The notes under the pieces: model-generated
Databases searched by the model: none
What the model was told of the DNA's origin: nothing
The model's input: the letters and a program-made list of their open reading frames with translations, nothing else
Made by a program: the position numbers and the translations under genes
DNA from: Rossellomorea marisflavi
GTDB lineage: Bacteria; Bacillota; Bacilli; Bacillales; Bacillaceae_B
Direction: 5' to 3'
Length of the DNA: 64,000 nt
Assembly: GCF_001274775.1 (NCBI RefSeq)
Contig: NZ_LGUE01000008.1
Span: 1,941-65,940 of the forward strand
Shown here: positions 41,218 to 50,278 of the stretch, in pieces
Position numbering within the stretch: position 1 is the first letter of the stretch
Layout of the letters: the number at the start of each line of letters is the position of its first letter

Positions 41218-42749
41218 GGTTCCTTCACATCCAGTTCGTTGGTGATCATATAGTACTCACTCTTGGTCGTCACCCAATTCTTCACGCGATCACCGTCGTA
41301 CGCCACGATGGTTGATGGATGGAGGATGAAGGAGTTGATCATATGATCATGCACATAATCTGCAGCGGCTTCCGACAGCTCGGCCCGCTTCTCTTGATCC
41401 ACCGTGCGATTCAGTTCATTGATGATGGAGGTAAGCTCAGGCTCTTCTGCCCCGCTGAAGTTCAATGCCCCTTTCGGATGATACGTCGCATTCAGGTAAT
41501 ACCCCGCATCTCCCCTTGGGGCCGTCAGGTTACTGTACGTGGCAAGATCCCAATCACGATTGCCCCCCATATAGTCTTCCGGTACATCGATCTGACGGAT
41601 CTTCACCGAGATCCCGATCTTCTTGGCATCAGATTGGAACACCTGGGCAATCAACGGAAGATCTGCACGGGCAGAATAGGTAAGCAGCGTCAAGCTGAGG
41701 GGCTTCCCGTCCTTCTGCATCACTCCACCTTTGATGGTATAGCCCGCTTTTTTCAAGTAAGCCACCGCATCTTCTTGGCCATCCTCTTCATATGAAGGAG
41801 CAAACGGCAGTGAAGGCAGGAATGGTCCGATGGCAGGCTCGGCATGACCGAGAAGGATCGTATCGACGATTTCCTTACGATCGATCAGCGCATCGATCCC
41901 GCGGCGGACATTTACATCCTTCATTTCTTCCCGCTGCATATTCATCGTCATCTGATGAACGCGGAAGGTCGAAGTGGAATCCACGACCACCCCCTTTTCC
42001 GCTTTGAGTGATTCGAGGCTTTCCACTTCTGGACGATAAACGATATCCACCTGACCCGATTTGAGGGCAAGGGTCCGTGCAGAGGCATCTTCATTGAAGG
42101 CAAACGTTACGGCATCCAACTTGGCCGCTCCGTCCCAATAGTCCTTATATCTCTCGACTTCAAGCTTGCTTCCCGGGGAGAACGAAGATAGCTCGAACGG
42201 TCCCGTTCCCACAGGACGATTGATGATATCATCCTCTGACACATCGATGATTGCCGTGTTCGGGTTCACAAGCTCCGAAATGAATTCAGGGAATGGCTCT
42301 GTCGTTTGGATCTTCAAAATCTGACCATCCGCTTTCATTTCTTTGATCTTCAGGGCATTCTTCACCGCTATGCTCTCTTTCACCGCTCGCGACAACGAAT
42401 TCTTGACGGCCTCGGCATCAAGCTCTTTCCCATTATGGAATGTCACACCTTCACGAATATGTATCGTCCAGTTTTGACCGTCCTCCCCTTCAAAACTTTC
42501 GGCCAGCCATGGCGTGACCGTGAGCTTCTCTTCATCCAATTTCATCAGTGTTTCCGTAATTCCTGCCCTCAAAGGGACATAGCTGGAATCCACATGGGGG
42601 TCCAATGAATTCGTGGCAAAATTATAGAGGAAGGATAGATGCTTTCCTTCTGTTTCTTCTTCCTTTGTCGCAGTGGAACCCTGACAGCCCGTCAACATGA
42701 GGGCTCCTGCCAGTAAACCAACCAGTATCATAGATTGAAATGGGCGCAT
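41214..42749 (-). CDS. Zur-linked NikA/CntA-type binding lipoprotein
   Basis: A 511-aa lipoprotein of the family-5 (oligopeptide/nickel) binding class. ATG 42749 lies 11 bases after AAGGAG; the upstream extension of the frame runs into the operator. The lipobox is LTGC. Typical motifs are LDPHVDSSY, WTIHIREGVTFHNGKELDAEAV and VGTGPFELSSF. It heads the operon, with Zur-like boxes about 20-60 bp upstream. This points to import of zinc or a metal-metallophore complex, as for the S. aureus Cnt system, rather than plain peptides. No metallophore synthesis genes are seen here. Confidence 0.9.
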   Translation of the reverse strand: MRPFQSMILVGLLAGALMLTGCQGSTATKEEETEGKHLSFLYNFATNSLDPHVDSSYVPLRAGITETLMKLDEEKLTVTPWLAESFEGEDGQNWTIHIREGVTFHNGKELDAEAVKNSLSRAVKESIAVKNALKIKEMKADGQILKIQTTEPFPEFISELVNPNTAIIDVSEDDIINRPVGTGPFELSSFSPGSKLEVERYKDYWDGAAKLDAVTFAFNEDASARTLALKSGQVDIVYRPEVESLESLKAEKGVVVDSTSTFRVHQMTMNMQREEMKDVNVRRGIDALIDRKEIVDTILLGHAEPAIGPFLPSLPFAPSYEEDGQEDAVAYLKKAGYTIKGGVMQKDGKPLSLTLLTYSARADLPLIAQVFQSDAKKIGISVKIRQIDVPEDYMGGNRDWDLATYSNLTAPRGDAGYYLNATYHPKGALNFSGAEEPELTSIINELNRTVDQEKRAELSEAAADYVHDHMINSFILHPSTIVAYDGDRVKNWVTTKSEYYMITNELDVKEP

Positions 42750-42765
42750 AACATCGGTTCTCCTT

Positions 42766-42786
42766 AATACGTAATGATTTCGATTT
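42766..42786. promoter_or_regulatory. Zur-like box 1
   Basis: The 21-bp segment with core CGTAATGATTTCGATTT matches the B. subtilis Zur consensus (TCGTAAT-N-ATTACGA with A/T flanks) at 17 of 20 defined positions. It lies just before the ribosome site of the binding protein. Confidence 0.65.
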
Positions 42787-42790
42787 AAAT

Positions 42791-42811
42791 ATATCGTAAC
42801 CATTACGATTT
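42791..42811. promoter_or_regulatory. Zur-like box 2
   Basis: ATCGTAAC-C-ATTACGATT matches the Zur consensus at 18 of 20 defined positions over 21 bp. The two boxes are 25 bp apart from start to start. Confidence 0.8.
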
Positions 42812-42821
42812 ATCAACAAGA

Positions 42822-42851
42822 AAATAAAAAAGACTCCTAGAATAGAAGTCT
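42822..42851 (-). terminator. terminator of the DUF4190 gene
   Basis: On the minus strand AGACTTCTA-TTC-TAGGAGTCT (one G-U) is followed by TTTTTATTTT. Confidence 0.88.
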
Positions 42852-42859
42852 CTCTCCCT

Positions 42860-43132
42860 TTAAGCCCCTGCAGCCACAAGCAACCAGAAGCCGAATTTAT
42901 ACACAAACGTCACGATACCAAGAATCAAGCCGGTGTAGCTCATCCCCTTTGACTGATTCTGCCTGATGCCCACCGCCCCGAATATAATCGCCAAAATCCA
43001 CGCAGGCATAAAGAACCAGCCGATGATTGGGATAATACCGATCACAAATCCCACGATTCCCAACACCAGCGACGTCACGGCCATACCGTTATGATGCGGA
43101 TCCTCCACCACCACTGCTTTTTCTGTTTCCAT
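42860..43132 (-). CDS. DUF4190 membrane protein
   Basis: A 90-aa protein with a short cytoplasmic N-terminus and two to three hydrophobic spans. The repeated pattern SLVLGIVGFVIGIIPIIGW...AIIFGAVGIRQNQSKGMSYTGLILGIVTF is typical of DUF4190. Function unknown. It has a GGGGGTG ribosome site and its own terminator. Confidence 0.85.
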   Translation of the reverse strand: METEKAVVVEDPHHNGMAVTSLVLGIVGFVIGIIPIIGWFFMPAWILAIIFGAVGIRQNQSKGMSYTGLILGIVTFVYKFGFWLLVAAGA

Positions 43133-43193
43133 TCCATCACCCCCAGTTCACTTTATGAAAATGACTTTTGGATTATTCGTTGGTTTTTCTGAA

Positions 43194-43258
43194 TGACACA
43201 AAGGGACGGTTCCTGTGCGTCATTTTTTTGACGCATCTGAACCGTCCCCGTGCTTTAC
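43194..43258. repeat. 65-bp palindromic repeat, copy 1
   Basis: The core GGACGGTTC...TGCGTCA-TTTTT-TGACGCA...GAACCGTCC forms a long hairpin. It is identical in length to the copy at 62068-62132 and matches it at 59 of 65 positions. It ends one base before the stop codon of the lipoprotein gene read on the minus strand, so it probably serves as that transcript's 3' end. Confidence 0.85.
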
Positions 43259-44710
43259 TTATTGTTTCTTCTTCCACTCATCGTACTGTTTCTGGATTTC
43301 ATCGAGTACTTTTTCCATTCCGGCTTCTTTCAGCTTTTTATTGAAAGCTGGGAGATATTCTTCCGGATCGACCGCGCCTTTGAGAAGGGCTGGTGAGAAT
43401 TCGCTTGTTACGTTGGAGATGGCTGCAATTTCTGTACGTACAGGATTGGAGTCAAAATAGAATCCAAGAGCCGGTGACGGGGTAGAGTTCTTGTTGAACT
43501 CCTCGAATTTCTCCCATTTATCTTTCGGATCATCTTCGTACAGCTTCAGGATCAGCTGGTTTCCGATGGCGAAGCTTGGCATGTTGTAGTTTTCTACACG
43601 TGCGGGAAGATCTTTGATGGTACCATCTTCGTTTTCTTCGTAGTGGGTTCCTTTAATCCCTTTATCAAGAAGGTTCCGAAGGTATTCATCGGAGTTCAAT
43701 AGATTCAGGAACATCATGGCACGTTCAGGATTCTTCGATGTGGCAGAGATCGCCTGCATGGATCCTGTTACAGAGTTATTGAAGATATACGGTTCGTGAA
43801 GTTCTCTTGTCACAATTTCATAACCGGCAGAGCGGGACCATACGTCTTCAGCATAAGGCTGATAGATTTCTTTGCGGACGAACCAGTTCGGTGTTTCAAG
43901 CGGCCAGGAATCCGTGCTAGTGGCAGCATCCTTTTGGATATAGCCTTTTTTATAGTACTCATGCATGGTTTTTAATGTTTCCATCGTGATATCTTCTTCA
44001 TACTTATTGACGACTTCATCTGTATTGCCATCTAAACGGAAGGCAAATGGAAGCTCTTCTTGAAGAATGGAATCAAACGGCAGATAGGCATCGAATGTTG
44101 CGATTGGTGTGACATTCTTCTCTTTCTCTTTGATGACTTTTAAAAGAGGCTCGAGATCTGCAATGGAATTCACATTCGAGATATCAAGATTATGCTTTTT
44201 AACGAGTTCATTGTTAAAGGAAAGCACAGCCTGCTGACCCACCTCTTTGTTTGCCGGGACCGCATAAAGTTCTCCATCGATCTGAGCACCTTCCAGGAAG
44301 GCCGGGTCGATGAGCTTCTTCATGTCCTTCCCATACTTGTCCATAAGATCGTTCAGGCCAAGGAAGGCGCCTTTTCTTGCATTGAGGGCATAGTTATTCG
44401 CCCATGAGCTTGTGAAGGCGATATCATAATTTTCCCCAGAGGTGGTGATGACCTGCATGCGATCATTATACTCACCCCAATCGAGCATTTTCATATCGAT
44501 GGTGGCGTTGATTTTTTCCTTTGTATACTTGTTGACTTCCTTCATGACGTCTTTTGTATCCTTTTGAGGCGTACCGATCATATACCATGTAAGTTTCACT
44601 TCTTCATCAGTCGAGTCTCCCGATGATTTTTCACTTCCCCCTCCGCTACATGCAGCAAGGACACCAGTGAGCAGAAGCAAGACGAGCGACAGAATTCCGA
44701 TTTTCTTCAT
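43259..44710 (-). CDS. LplA-type sugar-binding lipoprotein
   Basis: A 483-aa lipoprotein with lipobox LAAC and a GGGSEKSSGDS linker. The fold-specific segments (WYMIGTPQKDTKDVMKEVNKY, NYDIAFTSSWANNYALNARKGAF) and the C-terminal part place it with LplA/YtcQ binding proteins that serve polysaccharide-derived oligosaccharides. It is third in the lplB-lplC-lplA-like operon beside the mannosidase genes, so mannose-rich oligosaccharides are the likely ligand. Confidence 0.9.
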   Translation of the reverse strand: MKKIGILSLVLLLLTGVLAACSGGGSEKSSGDSTDEEVKLTWYMIGTPQKDTKDVMKEVNKYTKEKINATIDMKMLDWGEYNDRMQVITTSGENYDIAFTSSWANNYALNARKGAFLGLNDLMDKYGKDMKKLIDPAFLEGAQIDGELYAVPANKEVGQQAVLSFNNELVKKHNLDISNVNSIADLEPLLKVIKEKEKNVTPIATFDAYLPFDSILQEELPFAFRLDGNTDEVVNKYEEDITMETLKTMHEYYKKGYIQKDAATSTDSWPLETPNWFVRKEIYQPYAEDVWSRSAGYEIVTRELHEPYIFNNSVTGSMQAISATSKNPERAMMFLNLLNSDEYLRNLLDKGIKGTHYEENEDGTIKDLPARVENYNMPSFAIGNQLILKLYEDDPKDKWEKFEEFNKNSTPSPALGFYFDSNPVRTEIAAISNVTSEFSPALLKGAVDPEEYLPAFNKKLKEAGMEKVLDEIQKQYDEWKKKQ

Positions 44711-44758
44711 GTTTCATCCCCCAATTCATAGTTTTGTTTCAAAAACATACAGAGGTGA

Positions 44759-45721
44759 TCAGTCTTTCACACCGCCGATGGTCAATCCTTTAATGAAATA
44801 TTTCTGGAAGAATGGATAAGACAAGGCGATCGGCAGGGTCGCAATGACGACCATGGCCATCCTTGCAGAATCCTGCGGTATCGACTTCAATATGGCACTG
44901 TTCTGGTTGGAAAGCATGGCATTCTGCTTAATGAAGTCCATGTTATTCTCGATCCGCATCAATAGGGACTGAAGCGGGATCTTGTTGGGATCATCAATGA
45001 ATAGCAGAGCATTGAACCAGTCATTCCAATACGCGAGCGTACTGAAAAGGGCGATGGTAGCAATACCCGGTATGGATAACGGCAGTACGATTGTGAGGAA
45101 GATCCTCATCTCTCCTGCACCGTCAATTCTGGCTGATTCGAGAATGGCCTCCGGCACTGAACGAAGGAAGAATGTCCTCATGATGATAATGTAGAATGCA
45201 TTCACGGCCATCGGAAGGATGAGGGCCCACATCGTATTCTTCAGATCAAGGAACTGCGTCATGACGATGTAGAACGGGACCATCCCCCCGCTGAACAGCA
45301 TGGTGAAGAAGGCAATGAATGTAAACTGTTTACGGAACTTGAATTGCTTGCGCGAGATAGCGTAGGCATACATGGAGATGACCGTCACGCTGAGGAAGGT
45401 TCCCACTACTGTCACAAAGATGGTGACACCATAAGCCTGTAGCACTTGGGCCTTCATATCCCACAGATACTTATATGCATCCAGGCTCCACTGCTCCGGA
45501 ATGAGCTGATAGCCATTCTCCGCAAGGGATTGCTCATTACTGATGGAGATAATGATGACGTACAGGAACGGGAAGATGCACATGAAAGCAAAGCTACCGA
45601 GCAGCACATGCATGAGGACGCTTGTCTTACCTGTGAATCCATAGGGGTTATACGATTTGGGCTTCTTGACGGCCGGCTTCCCCTTAAGTCCGACCTCCGT
45701 GGTCTTGGTCGTCGTTTCCAC
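44759..45721 (-). CDS. ABC permease, LplC/YtcP type
   Basis: A 320-aa six-span permease with docking loop LESARIDGAGEMRIFLTIVLPLSIP and the typical end YPFFQKYFIKGLTIGGVKD. GTG 45721 follows AAAGGAG at eight bases; a GTG three codons earlier overlaps the ribosome site. As with other LplBC systems, no ATPase gene is near; an MsmX-like ATPase is expected. Confidence 0.92.
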   Translation of the reverse strand: METTTKTTEVGLKGKPAVKKPKSYNPYGFTGKTSVLMHVLLGSFAFMCIFPFLYVIIISISNEQSLAENGYQLIPEQWSLDAYKYLWDMKAQVLQAYGVTIFVTVVGTFLSVTVISMYAYAISRKQFKFRKQFTFIAFFTMLFSGGMVPFYIVMTQFLDLKNTMWALILPMAVNAFYIIIMRTFFLRSVPEAILESARIDGAGEMRIFLTIVLPLSIPGIATIALFSTLAYWNDWFNALLFIDDPNKIPLQSLLMRIENNMDFIKQNAMLSNQNSAILKSIPQDSARMAMVVIATLPIALSYPFFQKYFIKGLTIGGVKD

Positions 45722-45744
45722 CTGACACACTCCTTTCGTTCAGA

Positions 45745-46683
45745 TTAGAAGAGGGCATTGTCTTCGTCGATCTTCCTGACAATGTAGTTGGTGATCAAAA
45801 TGAGGACGAATCCGACAGTGGCCTGATAAAGACCTGCCGCTGTGCTCATCCCGATATCCCCCATGGTCATGAGTCCACGATAGACATATGTATCAATGAC
45901 ATTTGTAACGGAATAAAGCGGTCCGGAATCACGCGGAATCTGATAGAATAATCCAAAGTCTGCGCTGAAGATGCTTCCGATGTTCAAGATGGTCAGGATG
46001 ACGATAAGCGGCATGATCATCGGGATCGTCACATGGCGGATTTGCTGCCACTTGTTCGCGCCATCGATCATGGCGGCTTCATAATGCGTCCGGTCAATAC
46101 CTACAATGGCTGCCAAATACACGATCGAACTGAATCCGACGCCTTTCCACTGGCTGATGAAGGTGATGAAATACGGCCAGTATTTGGGCTCGTTATACCA
46201 GGAGACGGGCTCGATGTTGAAGTATCCGAGCACGCTGTTGAACAATCCCCTATCGACGCTCAGGAAGGCGAAGACGAAATAGCTTACGACCACCCAGGAA
46301 AGGAAATGCGGGAAAAGCATGCCCGTCTGGTAGATTTTCGCCAGCTTCTGCTTGGTGATTTCACTAAGAATGATGGCTACTGCTACGGATAGGATTAGGC
46401 CGACGACGATGAAAAGAATGTTATAAAGCAGGGTGTTCCGTGTGATGACGAATGCGTCATTCGTGCTGAACAAAAATTTGAAGTTTTCGAATCCGACCCA
46501 TTCACTCGTAAAGACGCTGGCGAAGAATCCGTCCGGGTGGAACCGGAAGTTTTTAAAGGCGATCACTTGACCGAACATGGGAATGTACTTCATGACGATC
46601 AGCCAGATGAGGCCCGGCAGGATCATTAAAAGCCAGATCCGGTTGTCGTATAGATCTTTGGAAAATTGTTTGACTCTGTTCAT
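45745..46683 (-). CDS. ABC permease, LplB/YteP type
   Basis: A 312-aa six-span permease (NRIWLLMILPGLIWLIVMKYIPMFG; docking loop YEAAMIDGANKWQQIRHVTIPMIMP). ATG 46683 follows a perfect GGAGG at six bases. First gene of the importer operon, preceded by a consensus -10 without a good -35, which suggests an activator, probably the YesN-type regulator encoded next to it. Confidence 0.93.
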   Translation of the reverse strand: MNRVKQFSKDLYDNRIWLLMILPGLIWLIVMKYIPMFGQVIAFKNFRFHPDGFFASVFTSEWVGFENFKFLFSTNDAFVITRNTLLYNILFIVVGLILSVAVAIILSEITKQKLAKIYQTGMLFPHFLSWVVVSYFVFAFLSVDRGLFNSVLGYFNIEPVSWYNEPKYWPYFITFISQWKGVGFSSIVYLAAIVGIDRTHYEAAMIDGANKWQQIRHVTIPMIMPLIVILTILNIGSIFSADFGLFYQIPRDSGPLYSVTNVIDTYVYRGLMTMGDIGMSTAAGLYQATVGFVLILITNYIVRKIDEDNALF

Positions 46684-46712
46684 GTTTCTCCTCCCCTCGG
46701 TGCTATACTCTC

Positions 46713-46732
46713 ATTATATGAAAACCCTTTCA
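46713..46732 (-). promoter_or_regulatory. importer promoter with cre-like palindrome
   Basis: TATAAT (46713-46718 on the minus strand) adjoins TGAAAGGGTTTTCA (46719-46732), a palindrome that differs from the cre consensus at the central CG. No -35 match is present. CcpA repression plus activation by the response regulator would fit; both are inference. Confidence 0.5.
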
Positions 46733-46851
46733 TTTGAAATAGTTGAGATATCTTAGATTTACTGGTCAAAGTAAATAGTTGTTTTTTTCAGTCAAAGGAA
46801 TAGTGGATACGGCTTTTGGATTTGGAGGTTTTTTTGTAATGAGTGCATCTG

Positions 46852-46880
46852 TTAAACCGTTTATCTTCAGCGGTTTTAAA
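46852..46880. promoter_or_regulatory. inverted repeat, possible response-regulator site
   Basis: AAACCG-N11-CGGTTT with matching TTAA flanks lies about 140 bp upstream of the importer -10 box, where an AraC-type response regulator could bind. The rest of 46733-46977 shows no gene. Confidence 0.35.
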
Positions 46881-46977
46881 GCTTCCAATCTACTTTCCTG
46901 AATCAAAACGCAGGAGATAGCTGAGTGCTTTACAGTGGAAGAATTCTAACCAATCACCATCCCCCCGATTCCCCTAT

Positions 46978-47002
46978 AAAAAAATCCCTTTAATAAAAGG
47001 GA
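46978..47002 (-). terminator. terminator of the two-component genes
   Basis: On the minus strand ATCCCTTT-TATT-AAAGGGAT is followed by seven T. The stem reaches the stop codon of the response regulator gene. Confidence 0.9.
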
Positions 47003-48463
47003 TCAAACTCGCTGCTTCCTCCATTCTGAAGGAGTGGCGTTTTCGTATTTTTTAAACTGCTTATAGAAGTAGGTGGCGTCGGTATAGCCTACACGTTTAC
47101 CGATTTGGCCAGCTTTCTCATGAGAGTTTAATAGGAGTTTCTTGGCCCGGTCAATGCGAAGTTTATTCAAGTACTTGGTGAAAGAGTCCCCGGCTTCCTT
47201 CTGGAAGAGCTGGCCAAGGTAGATAGGATTGATGTGGAAGCGATGGCCCAACGTTTTAAGGGACATATCCTCCGAATAATGTTGATGGATATACGTCAGG
47301 ACCGTCTGGATGATCGGACTTCTCTTTTCTTCACCTTGACCTTCTCTTTCCATCCATTTCATACACGTGTCAAGAAGCCTCATCGCATCCTCCTCTCCTT
47401 CTATATGGAGGATCTCATGGATGATCTGGACATACTGACCGTATTCCAAAGATAAGAGGAAACGACCTTTCATCTGGAAGAAGGTATCAAGGAACACACT
47501 TTTCAATAGGAAGGGGTCCGAGGAGAGCTGAATGAAGACGTTGCCGAGTTCCTCGCGTACGCGTCCATACTCCTCGTTTGCCAGCCCCTCGAGCATCTCC
47601 GGCTTCAAATAGTTCCGGACATCGATTGTCTTGATGGAAGGAGAGAGAATCATATCCTCTGCAAGGTGTTGCTCCTGATCGGGAAGGATCATCTTTAATT
47701 CACTCGCACGCTCCAGCTCCTTCATCACTCTTGGGGTTTCACCGATCTCTTCCACTCTTCCGCTTGTCACCAGGATCCCTTTCCTTTCGTCTACAATCGG
47801 GGTTATTCGCTCTAGCTCAGCTTCAACATGTGCAGGGTCCCATAAGATCATCAAGTCCCCTTGTGGAGTGGTGACGCAGATGGATGGCCCGGTTTCAATC
47901 TGTTTCTGAACCTTTACACTGTCACTGTCCTCGACTTTGAGAAGCCCGAGATGAAAGGGGACCGGGAGAGTCAATTCAGGATAGAGCGCCAGCCTTTCCT
48001 GAAATTCACGGAGGGGCATCTTCCCCATCATGTACCTCCAGATGGAGTGATCCCGCAGGATGAGAATCGATTCCTCTCCAAGATCCTGCTGATCGAGTTT
48101 ATCTTTTATATGAAGCAGGGAGGAGACCAGTTCATCTTCATTCACCGGTTTCAATAAATAGTTTTCGATTCCCAGGACGAGCCCCTTTTTAATTAAATCA
48201 AACTCCTGGAATCCAGAAAGGACGATGGCTTTCACTTCCTCCTGTTCTTCCTTCAGTGCTTCAATAAGCTCGAGCCCCGTCATTTCCGGCATTTTTATGT
48301 CGGTGATCAGAACGTCGAATGCAATCGTCCTGGATAATTCCAGAGCTTCTCTGCCGTTTCTCGCTTTGGCCACCACTTCAAATCCAAGGGTTTCCCAATC
48401 CAATAGATAGGTCAGTCCATCCAAAATCAATGGTTCGTCGTCTACAATCATCACCCGGATCAT
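47003..48463 (-). CDS. YesN-type response regulator with AraC output
   Basis: A 486-aa regulator. The receiver domain has the acidic pocket VDDEP, phospho-acceptor Asp in DVLITDIKMPEMTG and Lys in LKPVNEDEL. A middle region of about 250 residues links to a C-terminal AraC pair of helix-turn-helices (YSEDMSLKTLGHRFHINPIYLGQLFQKEAG; AGQIGKRVGYTDATYFYKQFKKYENATPSEWRK). ATG 48463 follows GAGGTG, directly after the kinase stop. It should activate the importer and the mannosidase operon. Confidence 0.93.
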   Translation of the reverse strand: MIRVMIVDDEPLILDGLTYLLDWETLGFEVVAKARNGREALELSRTIAFDVLITDIKMPEMTGLELIEALKEEQEEVKAIVLSGFQEFDLIKKGLVLGIENYLLKPVNEDELVSSLLHIKDKLDQQDLGEESILILRDHSIWRYMMGKMPLREFQERLALYPELTLPVPFHLGLLKVEDSDSVKVQKQIETGPSICVTTPQGDLMILWDPAHVEAELERITPIVDERKGILVTSGRVEEIGETPRVMKELERASELKMILPDQEQHLAEDMILSPSIKTIDVRNYLKPEMLEGLANEEYGRVREELGNVFIQLSSDPFLLKSVFLDTFFQMKGRFLLSLEYGQYVQIIHEILHIEGEEDAMRLLDTCMKWMEREGQGEEKRSPIIQTVLTYIHQHYSEDMSLKTLGHRFHINPIYLGQLFQKEAGDSFTKYLNKLRIDRAKKLLLNSHEKAGQIGKRVGYTDATYFYKQFKKYENATPSEWRKQRV

Positions 48464-50215
48464 TTATTGCACCTCTTTCATGAATGGTAGAGTGATCTGT
48501 ACGGTCGTCTTTACACCCGCTATGCTTTTTATCTCCACCCCGTATCCTTCTCCATATTTCAGTCGGATCCGGCGATGGACATTCCCCACACCGATGGAGC
48601 TGGTGGATCCCACTTCCTCCTTTAACCCTTCCATGATGGTGTGAAGTCGATCCTGCTCAATCCCGGTACCATTATCTTCAATAATGATTTTGGCCGTATC
48701 GCCCATTTTATGGATCGAGACACTCAAGTGATTATCCTGCCTATCCCTCCTGAATCCATGAATCAAAAAGTTTTCGATGAAGGGCTGCAAGATGAAAGGT
48801 GGTAGATAAAGGGACTTCAGCTCCTCTTCCACATACAGTTCAGTCGTCAGCTGATCAGGGAAGCGGACCTTGAACAGCTCGATGTATTGATAGGCATGAT
48901 TGATTTCATCCTCTACAGGCACCAGGTCTGCGGACTTCAAGGAGTAGCGGAACAGGTGGGCAAGCTGTACGATCATTTTTGCAGACGTCCTGCCTCCTTC
49001 AGATAGCGACTTCATGCGGATCGCCTCCAGGGTATTGTAAAGGAAGTGTGGGTTGATCTGTGCCTGAAGGTTGGCGAGTTCCGCTTCTGTCTGCTTCAGT
49101 TTGGAACGATACACTTTATCGATGTAATCATTTAGATCGTCCAATGTCTTATTGATGGTGTGCGAGATGTCAGTGAGATCATCGTCTACATGGGTCGTCT
49201 CGATACGTGCATCGATGTTCCCTTCCTGGACTTCCTTCATCTTGTTCATGATTTCATCCAACCGCTTGGAGTACCCCCTGAGTGCAAAGTAAGGAAGGAT
49301 GATGGCCACGGTCGTAAGCAGGATCAAAAGGAAAAAGATTGTCGTTTTATACGTGAACAGCTGAGCGATCTCTTTCTCAGGTACGATGGCCGTCACCATG
49401 TGCCCGCTCACCGGCTCTATGGAAGACTGGATATAATACCGGCCATGATCATCCACCTTCTTTTGCTCGGCACTGTAGGAAAGACCGTCGATGAGGGATG
49501 CGGGGGCTTTTCCATAGCTGTACAGAATATCCCCCTCCTCATTCGTGATGATAAACGCGCTTTTCGCAGGCATATCCGTGAGGGTGAGGAGACCGTCAAT
49601 GGAGTCGTACCCGAAGTACACCATCGCTTTCCCAAGACGGTCCATGGAGACAGGATCATTGATCTGCTCTTCCACGACAAACATATCCTTAGGCTCTGAT
49701 GGTTCATCGGTAATGGGAGAAGCTCCTTCTTTATAGTGATTCCCCTGTTTCCATCGGCTATGGTCGAATAGATACATATATTCTGTGCCCAGACTTTCAT
49801 TCCGGATCCGCAGGGCGATCGATTCAGGGTCTCTGGAAAAATAGTTCTTCACGAAGATATCAAAGTTGTATGGAACGAATGAATCACTGTTGGAAAACTT
49901 ATCGAGCCGGTAGCCGATATAGTCTTGATAGTCATGCTGCAGGGCAAATGCCAGATCCTCGATGAGGGGCTGCTCCTGATACAGTTGCTGGATGCCCTGT
50001 CTTACGAACTGATGCTTGCCCTGCAGCTCCGATTTGATTTCGTTGATGATCGTTTCCTGGCGGTCAATTTCCCTTTGAACGATGAAATCAGAATAATAGT
50101 CTGTCAGAAAGACAAATAAGACGGTCATCGTCAGAAAAATGATGAGGGAGTATGTAAGAAAGACCCGGTAAAACATCCTTTTGCTTATACGTCTAATCGG
50201 CTGTAACGCTTTCAT
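48464..50215 (-). CDS. YesM-type sensor histidine kinase
   Basis: A 583-aa membrane kinase. Span 1 is near 17-37, an outside sensor domain of about 250 residues follows, span 2 is near 290-312 (TTIFFLLILLTTVAIILPYFAL), then HAMP and the His_kinase domain. The phospho-acceptor region is QINPHFLYNTLEAIRMKSL, and the ATP-binding part has IIEDNGTGIEQ and GVGNVHRRIRLKYG. It lies next to its regulator gene and 64 bp after a GH38 gene, with a terminator in between. It likely senses an oligosaccharide or the loaded binding protein. Confidence 0.92.
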   Translation of the reverse strand: MKALQPIRRISKRMFYRVFLTYSLIIFLTMTVLFVFLTDYYSDFIVQREIDRQETIINEIKSELQGKHQFVRQGIQQLYQEQPLIEDLAFALQHDYQDYIGYRLDKFSNSDSFVPYNFDIFVKNYFSRDPESIALRIRNESLGTEYMYLFDHSRWKQGNHYKEGASPITDEPSEPKDMFVVEEQINDPVSMDRLGKAMVYFGYDSIDGLLTLTDMPAKSAFIITNEEGDILYSYGKAPASLIDGLSYSAEQKKVDDHGRYYIQSSIEPVSGHMVTAIVPEKEIAQLFTYKTTIFFLLILLTTVAIILPYFALRGYSKRLDEIMNKMKEVQEGNIDARIETTHVDDDLTDISHTINKTLDDLNDYIDKVYRSKLKQTEAELANLQAQINPHFLYNTLEAIRMKSLSEGGRTSAKMIVQLAHLFRYSLKSADLVPVEDEINHAYQYIELFKVRFPDQLTTELYVEEELKSLYLPPFILQPFIENFLIHGFRRDRQDNHLSVSIHKMGDTAKIIIEDNGTGIEQDRLHTIMEGLKEEVGSTSSIGVGNVHRRIRLKYGEGYGVEIKSIAGVKTTVQITLPFMKEVQ

Positions 50216-50237
50216 TTCATCACTTCCTCATCAAGGT

Positions 50238-50270
50238 AAAAAGGGAACAGGAGCTGTGAGCTCCTGTTCA
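50238..50270 (-). terminator. terminator between GH38 and the kinase gene
   Basis: On the minus strand GAACAGGAGCT-CAC-AGCTCCTGTTC is a perfect 11-bp stem followed by CCTTTTTA. Only about 22 bp remain to the kinase start, so the kinase is expressed by read-through or from a promoter overlapping this stem. Confidence 0.88.
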
Positions 50271-50278
50271 CCCTGAAA

